From assembly GCF_009363535.1 (NCBI RefSeq), contig NZ_CP045369.1, forward strand, positions 517,501 to 581,500: 64,000 bases of DNA. The letters are read 5' to 3'. The stretch comes from Microbulbifer sp. THAF38 (GTDB lineage: Bacteria; Pseudomonadota; Gammaproteobacteria; Pseudomonadales; Cellvibrionaceae). The notes below the pieces were generated by a model, which was given only the letters and a program-made list of their open reading frames with translations, ran no database searches and was not told the DNA's origin. The translations under genes were made by a program, and so were the position numbers. Positions within the stretch are counted from its first letter, which is position 1, and each line of letters starts with the position of its first letter. Positions 35,560 to 45,361 of this stretch are shown here, in pieces.

Positions 35560-35823
35560 ATGGCTGAAGCAAAACTGAAGCGTACTCTGACCGGTAAGGT
35601 TGTGAGTGACAAGATGGATAAAACCATCACCGTTTTGATCGAGCGCCGTGTTAAGCACCCGATCTACGGCAAAATTGTGAGCAAGTCCACCAAGCTCAAG
35701 GCACATGACGAGAACAATGATTGCAACATCGGTGATGTTGTAACCATCGAGGAATCTCGTCCGCTGTCCAAGAGCAAGTCCTGGTCCTTGCAGAAAATTG
35801 TAGAGCGTGCGGCGAAGGTATAA
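35560..35823 (+). CDS. rpsQ: 30S ribosomal protein S17
   Basis: S17 (uS17, 87 residues) is an early-assembling OB-fold protein of the 30S body. [27 protein letters not shown] N-terminus and the [17 protein letters not shown]-terminus fit. Last gene of the classical S10 operon, but the next gene follows after only 46 bases with no terminator. Confidence 0.98.
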   Translation: MAEAKLKRTLTGKVVSDKMDKTITVLIERRVKHPIYGKIVSKSTKLKAHDENNDCNIGDVVTIEESRPLSKSKSWSLQKIVERAAKV

Positions 35824-35869
35824 CCCCTAGCGCATTGACTGCCGAATTGAAAGGTTTCGGAGAGAGACA

Positions 35870-36238
35870 ATGATTCAAGCGGAATCCTACTTAGAAGTAG
35901 CTGACAACAGTGGGGCTCGCCGCGTCATGTGCATCAAGGTGCTGGGCGGCTCCCATCGTCGTTATGCCGGCGTGGGCGACATTATCAAGGTAACCGTTAA
36001 GGAAGCCATTCCCCGCGGTAAAGTAAAGAAAGGTCAGGTAATGAACGCTGTTGTGGTTCGCACCAAAAAAGGTGTGCGCCGTAACGACGGTTCCCTGATT
36101 AAATTTGACGATAACGCAGCGGTACTGCTGAACCAGCAATTGGCGCCGGTTGGCACCCGTATTTTTGGTCCGGTAACTCGCGAACTGCGCGGTGAGAAGT
36201 TCATGAAGATCATCTCGCTCGCCCCCGAAGTTATCTAA
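35870..36238 (+). CDS. rplN: 50S ribosomal protein L14
   Basis: L14 (uL14, 122 residues) forms intersubunit bridges with 16S r[21 protein letters not shown] is the conserved start. It begins the spc gene set; I see no strong promoter in the short spacer, so S10 and spc probably form one transcript. Confidence 0.98.
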   Translation: MIQAESYLEVADNSGARRVMCIKVLGGSHRRYAGVGDIIKVTVKEAIPRGKVKKGQVMNAVVVRTKKGVRRNDGSLIKFDDNAAVLLNQQLAPVGTRIFGPVTRELRGEKFMKIISLAPEVI

Positions 36239-36258
36239 GCCTCGAGCGGAGAAGAGTT

Positions 36259-36570
36259 ATGCGCAAGATCAAGCGTGACGATGAAGTGATCGTTATCGCC
36301 GGTCGCGACAAGGGCAAACGTGGTTCAGTACGTAAAGTACTGAACGACGGCCGCCTGATTGTTTCCGGCATACAGATGATCAAGAAACACCAAAAGCCAA
36401 ATCCCCAGCTGGGCATTGCTGGTGGCATCGTTGAGAAAGAAGCTGCTATTCAAGCTTCCAACGTAGCCATCTTCAACCCTAACACCCAGAAGGCTGACCG
36501 GGTGGGCTTTAAAGTACTGGAAGACGGCACTAAGATTCGCGTCTTCAAATCCAGCGGCGAAGCCATCTAA
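36259..36570 (+). CDS. rplX: 50S ribosomal protein L24
   Basis: L24 (uL24, 103 residues) is an assembly initiator with a KOW motif ([15 protein letters not shown]) near the N-terminus. Typical length; GAGAAGAG precedes the ATG. Confidence 0.98.
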   Translation: MRKIKRDDEVIVIAGRDKGKRGSVRKVLNDGRLIVSGIQMIKKHQKPNPQLGIAGGIVEKEAAIQASNVAIFNPNTQKADRVGFKVLEDGTKIRVFKSSGEAI

Positions 36571-36601
36571 GGCTCTTGACGCAAAAGCAGGTTGGTAGAT
36601 C

Positions 36602-37141
36602 ATGGCAAAGCTTAAAGAGCTCTACACTAAGGAACTCGCGCCCAAGCTTAAAGAAGAGCTGGGTCTCGAGAATGTGATGGCAGTGCCGCGCATCACCAAG
36701 ATCACCATCAACATGGGTGTTGGTGAAGCGATTGGTGATAAAAAGGTGCTGGAGCACGCTGTCAACGATATGACAGCAATTACTGGTCAAAAGCCCATCG
36801 TTACTAAAGCGCGCAAGTCTATTGCGGGCTTTAAGATTCGCGACGGTTGGCCGATCGGCTGCAAGGTAACTCTGCGCGGTGAGCGCATGTATGAGTTCCT
36901 GGAGCGTTTGGTAGACATCGCGATTCCGCGTATCCGTGACTTCCGTGGCATTAGCCCGAAGCAGTTCGACGGCCGCGGTAACTTCTCTATGGGCGTGACC
37001 GAGCAAATCATCTTCCCGGAAATTGACTACGACAAAGTAGACAAGCTCCGCGGTCTGGATATTTGTATTACCACTACAGCTGCAAGCGACGATCAAGGTC
37101 GCGCGCTGCTGAAAGCGTTCAACTTCCCTTTCAAGGGATAA
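36602..37141 (+). CDS. rplE: 50S ribosomal protein L5
   Basis: L5 (uL5, 179 residues) binds 5S rRNA in the central protuberance and touches P-site t[15 protein letters not shown] and [20 protein letters not shown] are the conserved blocks. In E. coli the L5 start region is the S8 repression target. Confidence 0.98.
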   Translation: MAKLKELYTKELAPKLKEELGLENVMAVPRITKITINMGVGEAIGDKKVLEHAVNDMTAITGQKPIVTKARKSIAGFKIRDGWPIGCKVTLRGERMYEFLERLVDIAIPRIRDFRGISPKQFDGRGNFSMGVTEQIIFPEIDYDKVDKLRGLDICITTTAASDDQGRALLKAFNFPFKG

Positions 37142-37150
37142 GAGGATTCC

Positions 37151-37456
37151 ATGGCGAAGAAATCCATGATTGCGCGTGAAAACAAACGCGCTCGAACCGC
37201 AGCTAAGTACGCTGAAAAGCGTCAAGAGCTGAAGGCGATCATCGCCAGTGCCACTGCTTCCGAAGAGGAGCAGTGGGAGGCTCAACTCAAGCTGCAAAAA
37301 ATGCCGCGCGATGCAAGCCCGGTACGTCAGCAACGTCGCTGTCGTATCACTGGTCGCCCCCACGCCGTTTACCGCAAGTTCGGCCTGTGCCGTAACAAAT
37401 TGCGTGAAGCCGCTATGCGTGGTGATGTTCCTGGCCTCGTGAAGTCCAGCTGGTAA
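37151..37456 (+). CDS. rpsN: 30S ribosomal protein S14 (zinc-free form)
   Basis: S14 (uS14, 101 residues) is the long form without the CxxC zinc ribbon: only isolated cysteines are seen ([19 protein letters not shown]). Full length and 9 bases after rplE. Confidence 0.98.
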   Translation: MAKKSMIARENKRARTAAKYAEKRQELKAIIASATASEEEQWEAQLKLQKMPRDASPVRQQRRCRITGRPHAVYRKFGLCRNKLREAAMRGDVPGLVKSSW

Positions 37457-37496
37457 TTACCAGCTGGTTTAAGGCAGATTTGAGGAGTCTCATAAA

Positions 37497-37889
37497 ATGA
37501 GTATGCAAGATCCGTTGGCAGATATGCTGACTCGCATCCGCAATGCCCTGGCACGCGGAAAAGCGGAAGTCACCATGCCTTCATCCAAACTGAAAGTAGC
37601 TGTAGCCAAAGTCCTGAAAGACGAAGGTTATGTTACTGATTTGAATGTAAGCGAAGGTAGTAAGCCGGAGTTGACCATTGCCCTGAAATACTTCCAGGGT
37701 AAACCGGTTATCGCCGAGCTGAACCGCGTTTCCCGTCCGGGTTTGCGCGCTTACACTGGTAAAAAAGCTCTGCCAACCGTACGCGGTGGTCTGGGTATCG
37801 CGATCGTTTCCACCTCCAATGGTGTGATGACTGATCGCGCTGCGCGTCAGGCCGGTGTCGGTGGTGAAGTGCTTTGCACCGTATTCTAA
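37497..37889 (+). CDS. rpsH: 30S ribosomal protein S8
   Basis: S8 (uS8, 130 residues) organises the central domain of 16S rRNA and represses the spc operon in E. coli. [15 protein letters not shown] and the C-terminal [18 protein letters not shown] are intact. The frame begins MSMQDP, using ATG 37497; an alternative ATG two codons later is possible. Confidence 0.98.
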   Translation: MSMQDPLADMLTRIRNALARGKAEVTMPSSKLKVAVAKVLKDEGYVTDLNVSEGSKPELTIALKYFQGKPVIAELNRVSRPGLRAYTGKKALPTVRGGLGIAIVSTSNGVMTDRAARQAGVGGEVLCTVF

Positions 37890-37901
37890 GCGGGGGTCGC
37901 A

Positions 37902-38435
37902 ATGTCTCGAGTAGCAAATAGTCCGGTAGTTATCCCCGCAGGTGTTACCGTTGACCTGAAAGGTCAAAACATCGCTGTTAAAGGCGGTAGCGGTAACCTG
38001 GATATGGTTATTCACGGTGATGTAGAAGTTGGCCAGGCTGACAGCCAGCTGACTTTTGCCGCGCGCAATAACTCCAAGCAAGCCAGAGCTCTTGCGGGTA
38101 CCACCCGTGCACTGGTTAACAACATGGTGATAGGCGTAAGCGCTGGCTTCGAGAAGAAGTTGCAGTTGCTGGGTGTAGGTTATCGTGCGAAAGCCGCCGG
38201 TAAAACGGTTAACCTGACCCTGGGCTTCTCCCATCCGATCGATTATCAGTTGCCGGAAGGTGTGACTGCGGAAACACCATCCCAGACTGAAATCGTACTC
38301 AAGAGCAGCAATAAACAGCTGTTGGGCCAAGTGGCCGCTGAGATCCGTGCGTTCCGTCCGCCGGAGCCCTACAAAGGTAAGGGTGTCCGTTATGCCGATG
38401 AGCGCGTGTATCGCAAAGAGGCCAAGAAGAAGTAA
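37902..38435 (+). CDS. rplF: 50S ribosomal protein L6
   Basis: L6 (uL6, 177 residues) lies near the sarcin-ricin loop. Two similar alpha/beta domains are present; the C-terminal signature [15 protein letters not shown] is intact. Confidence 0.98.
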   Translation: MSRVANSPVVIPAGVTVDLKGQNIAVKGGSGNLDMVIHGDVEVGQADSQLTFAARNNSKQARALAGTTRALVNNMVIGVSAGFEKKLQLLGVGYRAKAAGKTVNLTLGFSHPIDYQLPEGVTAETPSQTEIVLKSSNKQLLGQVAAEIRAFRPPEPYKGKGVRYADERVYRKEAKKK

Positions 38436-38448
38436 ATAGGGCATAGAT

Positions 38449-38799
38449 ATGAACGTTAAGAAAGCATCTCGCTTGCGTCGTGCACGTCGTGCCCGCGCTA
38501 AGATCCGTGAGCTGGGCGCCGTTCGCCTCACCGTGAACCGCACACCGCGTCACATTTACGCACAGATCCTGTCTGCCGAAGGCAACTCGGTATTGGCTTC
38601 CGCCTCTACCCTGGACAAGGACCTGCGCGAAGGTAAAACCGGTAACGCCGATGCCGCTTCCGCGGTTGGCAAACTGATCGCTGAGCGCGCGAAAGCCGCT
38701 GGTGTTGAAGAAGTTGCCTTCGATCGCAGTGGCTTCAAGTACCATGGCCGTATTAAGGCTTTGGCTGACGCTGCCCGCGAAGCCGGTCTGAAATTCTAA
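38449..38799 (+). CDS. rplR: 50S ribosomal protein L18
   Basis: L18 (uL18, 116 residues) binds 5S rRNA with L5. A very basic N-terminus ([15 protein letters not shown]) and the [20 protein letters not shown] end are typical. Confidence 0.98.
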   Translation: MNVKKASRLRRARRARAKIRELGAVRLTVNRTPRHIYAQILSAEGNSVLASASTLDKDLREGKTGNADAASAVGKLIAERAKAAGVEEVAFDRSGFKYHGRIKALADAAREAGLKF

Positions 38800-38809
38800 G
38801 GGTTGAGTT

Positions 38810-39316
38810 ATGGCTAGAGAGAAAGACAAAAGCAACGACGAAGGCCTGCAGGAAAAGCTGGTCCAGGTTAATCGCGTTGCCAAGACTGTTAAAGGTGGTC
38901 GTATCTTCGCCTTTACCGCACTGACCGTAGTTGGCGACGGCAATGGCCGTATCGGTTTCGGTCGTGGCAAGGCGCGTGAAGTGCCTGTTGCGATTCAGAA
39001 AGCGATGGAAGCTGCACGCCGCAACATGATCCAGGTAGAACTGAATGGTGATACCATCCAGTACGCTACCAATGGTCGTCACGGTGGTTCCAAGGTTTAC
39101 ATGCAGCCCGCTTCCCAGGGTACCGGTGTAATTGCCGGCGGTGCCATGCGCTCCGTACTGGAAATGGCCGGTGTACACAACGTATTGGCTAAGTGCTACG
39201 GCTCCACCAACCCGGTGAACGTAGTGCGTGCAACTTTCAAAGCTCTGGATCAAATGCAGAGCCCGGGAGATGTTGCAGCCAAGCGCGGTAAATCAGTCGA
39301 AGAGATTCTGGGCTAA
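38810..39316 (+). CDS. rpsE: 30S ribosomal protein S5
   Basis: S5 (uS5, 168 residues) lies at the mRNA entry and affects fidelity and spectinomycin binding. [21 protein letters not shown] is the wild-type loop region. The double-stranded RNA-binding fold and the C-terminal domain are full length. Confidence 0.98.
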   Translation: MAREKDKSNDEGLQEKLVQVNRVAKTVKGGRIFAFTALTVVGDGNGRIGFGRGKAREVPVAIQKAMEAARRNMIQVELNGDTIQYATNGRHGGSKVYMQPASQGTGVIAGGAMRSVLEMAGVHNVLAKCYGSTNPVNVVRATFKALDQMQSPGDVAAKRGKSVEEILG

Positions 39317-39354
39317 TCACAGCTCGGATTTAAGGTTATTGGTGGGTTAAGACC

Positions 39355-39540
39355 ATGGCTAAGAAGACCATTAAAGTCACCCAGACCAAAAGCATCAACG
39401 GACGCCTGAAAAGTCATCAGGCGTGCGTTGCGGGTCTGGGCCTGCGCCGCATCGGCCACACAGTGGAAGTGGAAGATACTCCTTCCGTGCGCGGCATGAT
39501 CAATAAAGTAAACTACCTGGTTAAGGTTGAGGGGGAATAA
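39355..39540 (+). CDS. rpmD: 50S ribosomal protein L30
   Basis: L30 (uL30, 61 residues) is a small 50S protein missing in some phyla but normal in gammaproteobacteria. [29 protein letters not shown] sequence is diagnostic. One base separates it from rplO. Confidence 0.97.
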   Translation: MAKKTIKVTQTKSINGRLKSHQACVAGLGLRRIGHTVEVEDTPSVRGMINKVNYLVKVEGE

Positions 39541-39541
39541 C

Positions 39542-39976
39542 ATGCGTTTGAATGACCTGTCTCCCGCACAAGGCCACAAGCACAGCGCTAAGCGCGTTGG
39601 TCGTGGTATTGGTAGTGGTTTAGGTAAGACCGGTGGCCGCGGCCACAAAGGTCAAAAAGCGCGTTCCGGCGGCAGCGTTCGTCCGGGCTTCGAAGGCGGT
39701 CAGATGCCTTTGCAGAAGCGTCTGCCTAAGTACGGTTTTACCGCTCGTGTTTCTCGCTTCACCGCAGAAGTACGTCTGGCAGAGCTGGCCAAGGTAGAAA
39801 GTGACGTAATCGATTTGGCAGCGCTTAAGAATGCCGATATCATCGGCAGCCATATTAAACGCGCCAAAGTGTTCCTCTCAGGTGAGCTGACTAAAGCTGT
39901 TACCGTAAAGGGTCTGGGAGTGACCAAAGGTGCAAAGGCGGCTATCGAAGCTGCTGGCGGTAAAATAGAAGACTAA
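39542..39976 (+). CDS. rplO: 50S ribosomal protein L15
   Basis: L15 (uL15, 144 residues) is a late assembly protein with a glycine-rich extended N-terminus ([19 protein letters not shown]). The ATG at 39542 gives [13 protein letters not shown], the conserved start; a TTG upstream within rpmD is not credible. GAGGGGGAA serves as ribosome site. Confidence 0.97.
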   Translation: MRLNDLSPAQGHKHSAKRVGRGIGSGLGKTGGRGHKGQKARSGGSVRPGFEGGQMPLQKRLPKYGFTARVSRFTAEVRLAELAKVESDVIDLAALKNADIIGSHIKRAKVFLSGELTKAVTVKGLGVTKGAKAAIEAAGGKIED

Positions 39977-39987
39977 TCGAGGCGCCA

Positions 39988-41334
39988 ATGGCACGACCAG
40001 GATCCGGTGGAAATCCCCTGGGCAACAGCAAGGGATTGGGCGAGCTTTGGGCTCGCCTTCGTTTTCTGTTTCTAGCGATACTAGTTTATCGCCTGGGAAC
40101 ACACATTCCGGTGCCCGGCATTGATCCGGAAAAGCTGTCAAACCTGTTTAATCAGAACCAGGGAACCATCCTTGGCCTGTTTAACATGTTCTCAGGCGGC
40201 GCCCTGGAAAGGATGAGTATTCTGGCTCTGGGCATCATGCCCTATATCTCCGCATCCATCATCATGCAGTTGATGAGTGCGGTGACTCCCTCTCTGGAAG
40301 CTCTGAAGAAGGAAGGGGAGGCCGGAAGGCGTAAGATCAACCAGTACACCCGTTACCTGACGGTAGTGTTGGCCCTGATTCAGGGTATCGGCATGACTTT
40401 CGGGTTGGCAGGGCAGAACCTGGCTTACTCATCTGAGCCTGCGTTTGGTTTTTACTTTGTGGCGGTAACGTCACTGGTGACCGGTGCTGTATTCATGATG
40501 TGGCTCGGTGAGCAGATCACTGAGCGCGGAGTGGGCAACGGCATTTCCATGCTGATTTTTGCCGGTATCGTGGCAGGCTTGCCCGGCGCCATCGGCCAGG
40601 CGTTTGAGCAGGCCCGTCAGGGTGAGCTGCATATTCTTATGCTGCTGATCATCGGTGTTATCGCTCTAGCCGTGGTGTTCTTTGTGGTGGTGATGGAGCG
40701 CGGTCAACGCCGAATTACCATCAACCACGCCAGGCGTCAGGCCGGTCGTTACTCCGCAGCACCCGCTGCGCAGGCGAGCCACCTGCCTCTGAAGGTGAAC
40801 ATGGCCGGTGTTATTCCGGTGATCTTCGCCAGCAGTATTCTGCTGTTCCCAGCGACGCTGGCACAGTGGTTTGGCCAGGGTGGTGAGGGTGTTGGTGCCC
40901 AGATCCTGCAGTGGATGGCATTGCAGCTGGGGCCGGGGCAGCCGCTGAACATTATTCTGTTCGCACTGCTGATTGGTTTCTTCTGTTTCTTCTATACGGC
41001 GTTGATGTTCAACCCGAATGAAGTTGCAGATAACCTGAAAAAGTCTGGTGCCTATGTACCTGGTATTCGTCCAGGTGAGCAGACAGCCCGCTATATCGAC
41101 AGCGTGCTGACCCGACTCACTCTGGTAGGTGCTGTGTATATCGCACTGGTATCCCTGCTGCCGCAGTTCCTGGTAGTTGGGTTTAACGTTCCCTTCTATC
41201 TGGGGGGTACCTCACTGCTGATCGTTGTAGTAGTGGTGATGGACTTTATGGCGCAGGTACAATCGCATCTGCTGTCGCACCAGTACGAAGGCTTGATGAA
41301 AAAAGCGAACCTGCAAAGCTACGGTCGTCGCTAG
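39988..41334 (+). CDS. secY: Preprotein translocase subunit SecY
   Basis: SecY (448 residues) is the ten-helix protein-conducting channel of the inner membrane and partners SecE encoded at 12700. The plug-region sequence [12 protein letters not shown] and the cytoplasmic C5 loop near [20 protein letters not shown] are conserved. Position between rplO and rpmJ is standard. Confidence 0.98.
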   Translation: MARPGSGGNPLGNSKGLGELWARLRFLFLAILVYRLGTHIPVPGIDPEKLSNLFNQNQGTILGLFNMFSGGALERMSILALGIMPYISASIIMQLMSAVTPSLEALKKEGEAGRRKINQYTRYLTVVLALIQGIGMTFGLAGQNLAYSSEPAFGFYFVAVTSLVTGAVFMMWLGEQITERGVGNGISMLIFAGIVAGLPGAIGQAFEQARQGELHILMLLIIGVIALAVVFFVVVMERGQRRITINHARRQAGRYSAAPAAQASHLPLKVNMAGVIPVIFASSILLFPATLAQWFGQGGEGVGAQILQWMALQLGPGQPLNIILFALLIGFFCFFYTALMFNPNEVADNLKKSGAYVPGIRPGEQTARYIDSVLTRLTLVGAVYIALVSLLPQFLVVGFNVPFYLGGTSLLIVVVVVMDFMAQVQSHLLSHQYEGLMKKANLQSYGRR

Positions 41335-41375
41335 TGCGTCACCTGCTCGCAGTTTGATTGAATTGAGGTAAGGTC

Positions 41376-41492
41376 ATGAAAGTACGCGCTTCTGTAAAAA
41401 AGATCTGCCGTAACTGCAAAATCGTACGTCGCAAAGGCGTTCTGCGGGTAATCTGCAGCGCTGAGCCACGTCACAAGCAGCGTCAAGGCTAA
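41376..41492 (+). CDS. rpmJ: 50S ribosomal protein L36 (zinc-ribbon form)
   Basis: L36 (bL36, 38 residues) is the smallest 50S protein. It begins [15 protein letters not shown] and keeps the zinc ligands Cys11, Cys14, Cys27 and His32/33, so this is the zinc-containing form. ATTGAGGTAAGG gives a ribosome site. Last gene of the spc set. Confidence 0.96.
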   Translation: MKVRASVKKICRNCKIVRRKGVLRVICSAEPRHKQRQG

Positions 41493-41507
41493 TAGGGGCC
41501 AGCCCCT

Positions 41508-41537
41508 TACAGAGAGCGTCCAGTGGGCGCCTCTGTA
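41508..41537 (+). other. Hairpin downstream of rpmJ
   Basis: TACAGAG (41508-41514) pairs with CTCTGTA (41531-41537), and after one bulged A, GCGTCC pairs with GGGCGC around an AGT loop. About 13 paired bases; no T-run. Confidence 0.6.
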
Positions 41538-41553
41538 GAAGCTGGAAAAATTC

Positions 41554-41583
41554 GCCACTTGTTACAGCCCCGTAACAAGTGGC
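41554..41583 (+). other. Perfect 12-bp hairpin downstream of rpmJ
   Basis: GCCACTTGTTAC and GTAACAAGTGGC enclose AGCCCC. The perfect stem lacks a T-run, so it may stabilise the 3' end or mark a Rho-dependent or palindromic site. Confidence 0.65.
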
Positions 41584-41697
41584 AACACCATAAGGAATTT
41601 CTTTGTGGTGGGAGGTCAGTCCAAAGGGTGGGCCTCCAATAGGGGGCGTTGACTGTCGTCCACATCCGCTGCGGGAGGCCGTGGTGGGCGTGGGCTA

Positions 41698-41726
41698 TTG
41701 CAATTTGGTGTCTGAAAAGCTATTCT
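41698..41726 (+). promoter_or_regulatory. Candidate promoter of the alpha operon
   Basis: TTGCAA (41698-41703), 17 bases, TATTCT (41721-41726), then TGCGCGCC. Would give a leader of about 105 bases before rpsM. Confidence 0.6.
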
Positions 41727-41787
41727 TGCGCGCCTTTTTGGTGGCGCCGTCGGTTTTTTAGTCGCTGTCAGCGCCGAAATCAAAGTA

Positions 41788-41818
41788 GAGTCACATACTT
41801 AATATAAAGCAGTGACTC
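41788..41818 (+). promoter_or_regulatory. Inverted repeat in rpsM leader (possible S4 target)
   Basis: GAGTCAC (41788-41794) and GTGACTC (41812-41818) enclose 17 AT-rich bases and end 22 bases before the rpsM ATG. In E. coli S4 represses the alpha operon through a pseudoknot at the same place; that this is the equivalent is inference. Confidence 0.4.
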
Positions 41819-41840
41819 CCAATACGTGGAGTACGCCTCT

Positions 41841-42197
41841 ATGGCACGTATTGCTGGTGTCAATGTACCAGACCACAAGCACGCCGTGATCTCCCTGACC
41901 CACATTTATGGGGTCGGTCTTACTACGGCTAAGTCTATTTTGGCAGCGGTTGGTATCGCTGAATCCACCAAAATCCGCGACCTGTCTGAAGAGCAGATCG
42001 AAACCATCCGCGGTGAAGTTGCAAAACTTACCGTAGAAGGCGACCTGCGCCGTGAAGTATCCATGAACATCAAGCGTTTGATGGACCTGGGTTGCTATCG
42101 CGGTCTGCGTCACCGTCGCAGCTTGCCGCTGCGTGGTCAGCGCACCAAGACCAATGCTCGTACCCGTAAGGGTCCGCGCAAACCGATTCGCAAGTAA
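41841..42197 (+). CDS. rpsM: 30S ribosomal protein S13
   Basis: S13 (uS13, 118 residues) forms bridges B1a/B1b with the 50S and contacts P-site tRNA. The ATG at 41841 ([14 protein letters not shown]) is the family start; an in-frame ATG at 41826 lacks homology. The basic tail [14 protein letters not shown] is intact. Confidence 0.98.
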   Translation: MARIAGVNVPDHKHAVISLTHIYGVGLTTAKSILAAVGIAESTKIRDLSEEQIETIRGEVAKLTVEGDLRREVSMNIKRLMDLGCYRGLRHRRSLPLRGQRTKTNARTRKGPRKPIRK

Positions 42198-42286
42198 GCC
42201 TGATTATCAAGGCGCGAAATCGCGGTTTAACAAGCCCCGCCCGGCGATTAGCCGAGGGGATTTGATACAGGATTTAGGATACTGGT

Positions 42287-42676
42287 ATGGCTAAGCCAAA
42301 AACTACTGTTCGCAAAAAGGTCAAAAAGACCGTTGTCGACGGTATTGCCCACATCCACGCATCGTTCAACAACACGATCGTGACGATCACTGATCGCCAG
42401 GGTAATACCCTCAGCTGGGCCACCGCAGGTGGATCTGGCTTCCGTGGCTCACGTAAGAGCACCCCGTTTGCAGCCCAGGTTGCCGCTGAGCGCGCAGGTA
42501 CTGCAGCTCAGGAGTACGGCCTGAAAAACCTCGACGTAGAAGTGAAGGGCCCTGGCCCCGGTCGCGAATCCGCTGTTCGCGCACTGAACAACTGCGGCTA
42601 CAAAATCACCAACATCACCGACGTGACGCCGATCCCGCATAACGGATGTCGTCCGCCCAAGAAACGTCGCGTGTAA
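42287..42676 (+). CDS. rpsK: 30S ribosomal protein S11
   Basis: S11 (uS11, 129 residues) lies in the platform by the Shine-Dalgarno helix. [19 protein letters not shown] and the [12 protein letters not shown]-terminus are diagnostic. 89 bases after rpsM. Confidence 0.98.
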   Translation: MAKPKTTVRKKVKKTVVDGIAHIHASFNNTIVTITDRQGNTLSWATAGGSGFRGSRKSTPFAAQVAAERAGTAAQEYGLKNLDVEVKGPGPGRESAVRALNNCGYKITNITDVTPIPHNGCRPPKKRRV

Positions 42677-42691
42677 GAGGGGGCTGATAGA

Positions 42692-43312
42692 ATGGCACGT
42701 TATATTGGACCAAAATGTAAACTGTCCCGTCGTGAAGGGACTGACCTGCAGCTGAAGAGTGGTGTGCGTCCGCACGACTCCAAATGTCGCGCAGAATCCA
42801 AGCCCGGTCAGCATGGCGCTGGTCGCGGCCGTCTGTCCGACTACGGCATCCAGCTGCGCGAGAAGCAAAAAGTTCGTCGTATCTACGGCGTACTGGAAAA
42901 GCAGTTCCGCAACTACTATAAGGAAGCGGCTCGCCTGAAAGGCGCAACTGGTGAAAACCTGCTGCAACTCCTGGAAAAGCGCCTGGACAACGTGGTTTAC
43001 CGCATGGGCTTCGGCTCAACTCGCTCTGAAGCGCGTCAGCTGGTTTCCCACAAGGCGATTCTGGTAAATGGCACTACTGTAAACATTCCTTCTTACCAAG
43101 TTAAAGAAGGCGATGTAATTGCTGTACGTGAAAAAGCCAAGAAGCAGCTGCGTATCCAGAATTCCGTTTCCCTCGCTGCCCAGCGTGGCGATGTCGAGTG
43201 GGTAGACGTAAACGCGAGCAAGCTGGAAGGCACTTTCAAGCGCATTCCAGATCGTGTCGATCTGCCGGCAGAGATCAACGAAAACCTTATTGTGGAACTG
43301 TACTCCAAGTAA
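42692..43312 (+). CDS. rpsD: 30S ribosomal protein S4
   Basis: S4 (uS4, 206 residues) starts 30S assembly and represses the alpha operon in E. coli. [19 protein letters not shown] and the S4 RNA-binding domain ([20 protein letters not shown]) are intact; residues at the S4-S5 interface look wild type. Confidence 0.98.
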   Translation: MARYIGPKCKLSRREGTDLQLKSGVRPHDSKCRAESKPGQHGAGRGRLSDYGIQLREKQKVRRIYGVLEKQFRNYYKEAARLKGATGENLLQLLEKRLDNVVYRMGFGSTRSEARQLVSHKAILVNGTTVNIPSYQVKEGDVIAVREKAKKQLRIQNSVSLAAQRGDVEWVDVNASKLEGTFKRIPDRVDLPAEINENLIVELYSK

Positions 43313-43356
43313 CAATTAGTTCACTTTAAGGAATGCAACTGTAAACAGGTATGGCT

Positions 43357-44361
43357 ATGCAGACTGCTGTCAACGAGTTTTTGACACCGCGTCGTATTGA
43401 CGTCACCGAGTACAATCAGAATCACGCCAAAGTGGTTCTGGAGCCCCTGGAGCGTGGCTTTGGCCACACTCTTGGCAATGCGCTGCGTCGCATCCTGCTG
43501 TCCTCCATGCCGGGCTGCGCCGTCACCGAAGTAGAAATCGACGGTGTCGAGCACGAGTACAGCGCGATTGAAGGTGTGCAGGAAGATGTTATTGAAATCC
43601 TGCTCAACCTGAAAGAAATCGCGGTTGTTATGCACGGCAAGGATCAGGCTGTATTGAGCCTGAGCAAAAAGGGCCCGGGTGCGGTGACTGCTGGAGATAT
43701 CCAGGTAGATCACGATATCGAGATTGTGAATCCTGAGCACGTGATCGCCAATATTACTGGTGATGTAGAACTCAACCTGCGCCTCACTGTTGCGCGTGGC
43801 CGTGGCTATCAGCCCGCCGACGCACGCCGTGACGAGGAAGAGGAAAGCCGCGCGATTGGCCGTCTGCAACTGGACGCATCTTACAGCCCGGTTCGCCGTG
43901 TTTCTTACAGCGTGGAAAGCGCGCGTGTAGAGCAGCGTACCGATCTGGACAAGCTGGTTCTGGACCTGGAGACCAACGGTACTCTGGACCCTGAAGAAGC
44001 TATTCGCCGAGCAGCCACTATTCTGCAGCAGCAGCTGGCAGTATTTGTGGACCTGGAAGGTGAGAAGGACGCACAACCGAAGGCGGAAGAGCCTGAAGTT
44101 GATCCGGTATTGCTACGCCCAGTTGACGACCTGGAGCTGACAGTACGTTCGGCTAACTGTCTGAAAGCGGAAAACATCTACTACATCGGTGACCTGATTC
44201 AGCGCACCGAAGTGGAGCTGCTTAAGACCCCGAATCTTGGTAAGAAGTCTCTGACTGAAATCAAGGACGTACTGGCTTCCCGTGGTTTGTCCCTGGGTAT
44301 GCGTCTCGAAAACTGGCCACCGGCCAGCCTTAAAGGCGATAGCAAATTAAGCCCCCTGTAA
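43357..44361 (+). CDS. rpoA: DNA-directed RNA polymerase subunit alpha
   Basis: RpoA (334 residues) dimerises through its N-terminal domain (about 1-235) to nucleate polymerase; the C-terminal domain (about 250-320, with [19 protein letters not shown]) binds UP elements and activators. I chose ATG 43357 ([15 protein letters not shown]) over ATG 43351, because CAGGT lies about 8 bases before the former and 2 before the latter and the family begins with MQ. Confidence 0.97.
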   Translation: MQTAVNEFLTPRRIDVTEYNQNHAKVVLEPLERGFGHTLGNALRRILLSSMPGCAVTEVEIDGVEHEYSAIEGVQEDVIEILLNLKEIAVVMHGKDQAVLSLSKKGPGAVTAGDIQVDHDIEIVNPEHVIANITGDVELNLRLTVARGRGYQPADARRDEEEESRAIGRLQLDASYSPVRRVSYSVESARVEQRTDLDKLVLDLETNGTLDPEEAIRRAATILQQQLAVFVDLEGEKDAQPKAEEPEVDPVLLRPVDDLELTVRSANCLKAENIYYIGDLIQRTEVELLKTPNLGKKSLTEIKDVLASRGLSLGMRLENWPPASLKGDSKLSPL

Positions 44362-44484
44362 GCATTTGGTAGTCGCGGCGACGCCGTGACTAGTAGAAAG
44401 AACCCGAGCGGTGCCACGGCTTAACGCGACACCGCTCCAGAACGACCTGCTGAGACAGCAACTGTGGTCGTAAGGAATTGAGTC

Positions 44485-44871
44485 ATGCGTCATCGCTATA
44501 GTGGCCGTAAATTCAGCCGTACCAGCGCTCACCGCAAGGCCATGTTCAAGAACATGACCGCTTCTCTGGTAGAGCACGAACTGATCAAAACTACATTGCC
44601 AAAAGCCAAGGAGCTGCGTCGCGTTGCCGAGCCGCTGATTACCCTGGCTAAGAAGGACAGTGTTGCCAACCGTCGTCTGGCTTTTGCCCGTATCCGTGAT
44701 AAGGATGCTGTGCGCAAGCTGTTCGATGAGCTGGGTCCCCGTTACGAAGCCCGTCCAGGTGGATATATCCGTATCCTGAAATGTGGTTTCCGCGCAGGTG
44801 ATAAAGCACCGATGGCTTACGTTGAACTGGTGGATCGTCCACAAGTTGAAGACGAAGCTGCTGAAGCATAA
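44485..44871 (+). CDS. rplQ: 50S ribosomal protein L17
   Basis: L17 (bL17, 128 residues) lies near the tunnel exit. [24 protein letters not shown] is the conserved N-terminus; a short acidic tail (VEDEAAEA) ends it. Last gene of the alpha operon, followed by a terminator. Confidence 0.98.
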   Translation: MRHRYSGRKFSRTSAHRKAMFKNMTASLVEHELIKTTLPKAKELRRVAEPLITLAKKDSVANRRLAFARIRDKDAVRKLFDELGPRYEARPGGYIRILKCGFRAGDKAPMAYVELVDRPQVEDEAAEA

Positions 44872-44895
44872 GTTGCGCTAGCAATTTTGCTACGG

Positions 44896-44923
44896 AAGGC
44901 CGGTCATAGACCGGCCTTTTTTG
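44896..44923 (+). terminator. Rho-independent terminator of the alpha operon
   Basis: AAGGCCGGTC-ATA-GACCGGCCTTTTTT is a perfect stem with a T-run about 25 bases after rplQ. Confidence 0.94.
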
Positions 44924-44943
44924 TACATACGGGAGAGTTTTGT

Positions 44944-45198
44944 ATGTCTTTTGAGCAGTTGTTAAATAATCTGAATCCACAAATTGTCGCCAGTCTGCGA
45001 CGAGCTATTGAGTTGGGCAAATGGCCCAATGGTGTTGCTATTACTGCAGAGCAGCGCAATCTCTGTGCCGAGGCAGTTGCCAACTGGGAGACTCGTAATC
45101 TGTCTAAAGAGCAGCAAGTGGGCTATGTCGCGCCCAAAACTTCAAAAGATCCCTGTTCCGCCAAGAAGAGCGAAGAACAGCCTTTGAGCTGGGTTTAA
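44944..45198 (+). CDS. YeaC-like small protein (DUF1315 family)
   Basis: An 84-residue soluble protein. FEQLLNNLNPQIVASLRRAIELGKWPNGVAITAEQRNLC resembles E. coli YeaC, whose role is not established. The ATG at 44944 follows ACGGGAGAG; a longer frame starting at 44887 would begin inside the rplQ terminator and is rejected. The C-terminus is short and polar. Confidence 0.75.
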   Translation: MSFEQLLNNLNPQIVASLRRAIELGKWPNGVAITAEQRNLCAEAVANWETRNLSKEQQVGYVAPKTSKDPCSAKKSEEQPLSWV

Positions 45199-45230
45199 TT
45201 CTCCTCAGTTGATTCTTTTTATTCACTTTC

Positions 45231-45269
45231 CAGCTGTTTGACAGATATTGGCGTATATCTCTTCAGCTG
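45231..45269. promoter_or_regulatory. Nested inverted repeats upstream of the exported hypothetical
   Basis: CAGCTG (45231-45236) and CAGCTG (45264-45269) flank AGATAT-TGGCGT-ATATCT (45243-45260). TTGACA (45238-45243) overlaps the first half. The symmetry suggests an operator or RNA hairpin, but no -10 at the right distance was found. Confidence 0.35.
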
Positions 45270-45361
45270 GGACGCCCTTCCCATTCATCCCCTCGATTTT
45301 CTCTGCTTATATAGTTATCGATATAACGACATATAAATTTAAATTTGCTCGGTAACTGAAT

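Larger units (their letters stand above)
41493..41840 (+). other. Structured intergenic region between rpmJ and rpsM
   Basis: About 350 bases without a gene. It contains two strong hairpins (41508-41537 and 41554-41583), a candidate promoter (41698-41726) and an inverted repeat just before rpsM (41788-41818). The first half probably forms the 3' end of the spc transcript, the second half the alpha-operon leader. Confidence 0.6.

Noticed and set aside
44887..44943. Upstream start for the YeaC-like protein
   Set aside because: It begins before and runs through the rplQ terminator; the family begins near MSFEQLL at 44944.
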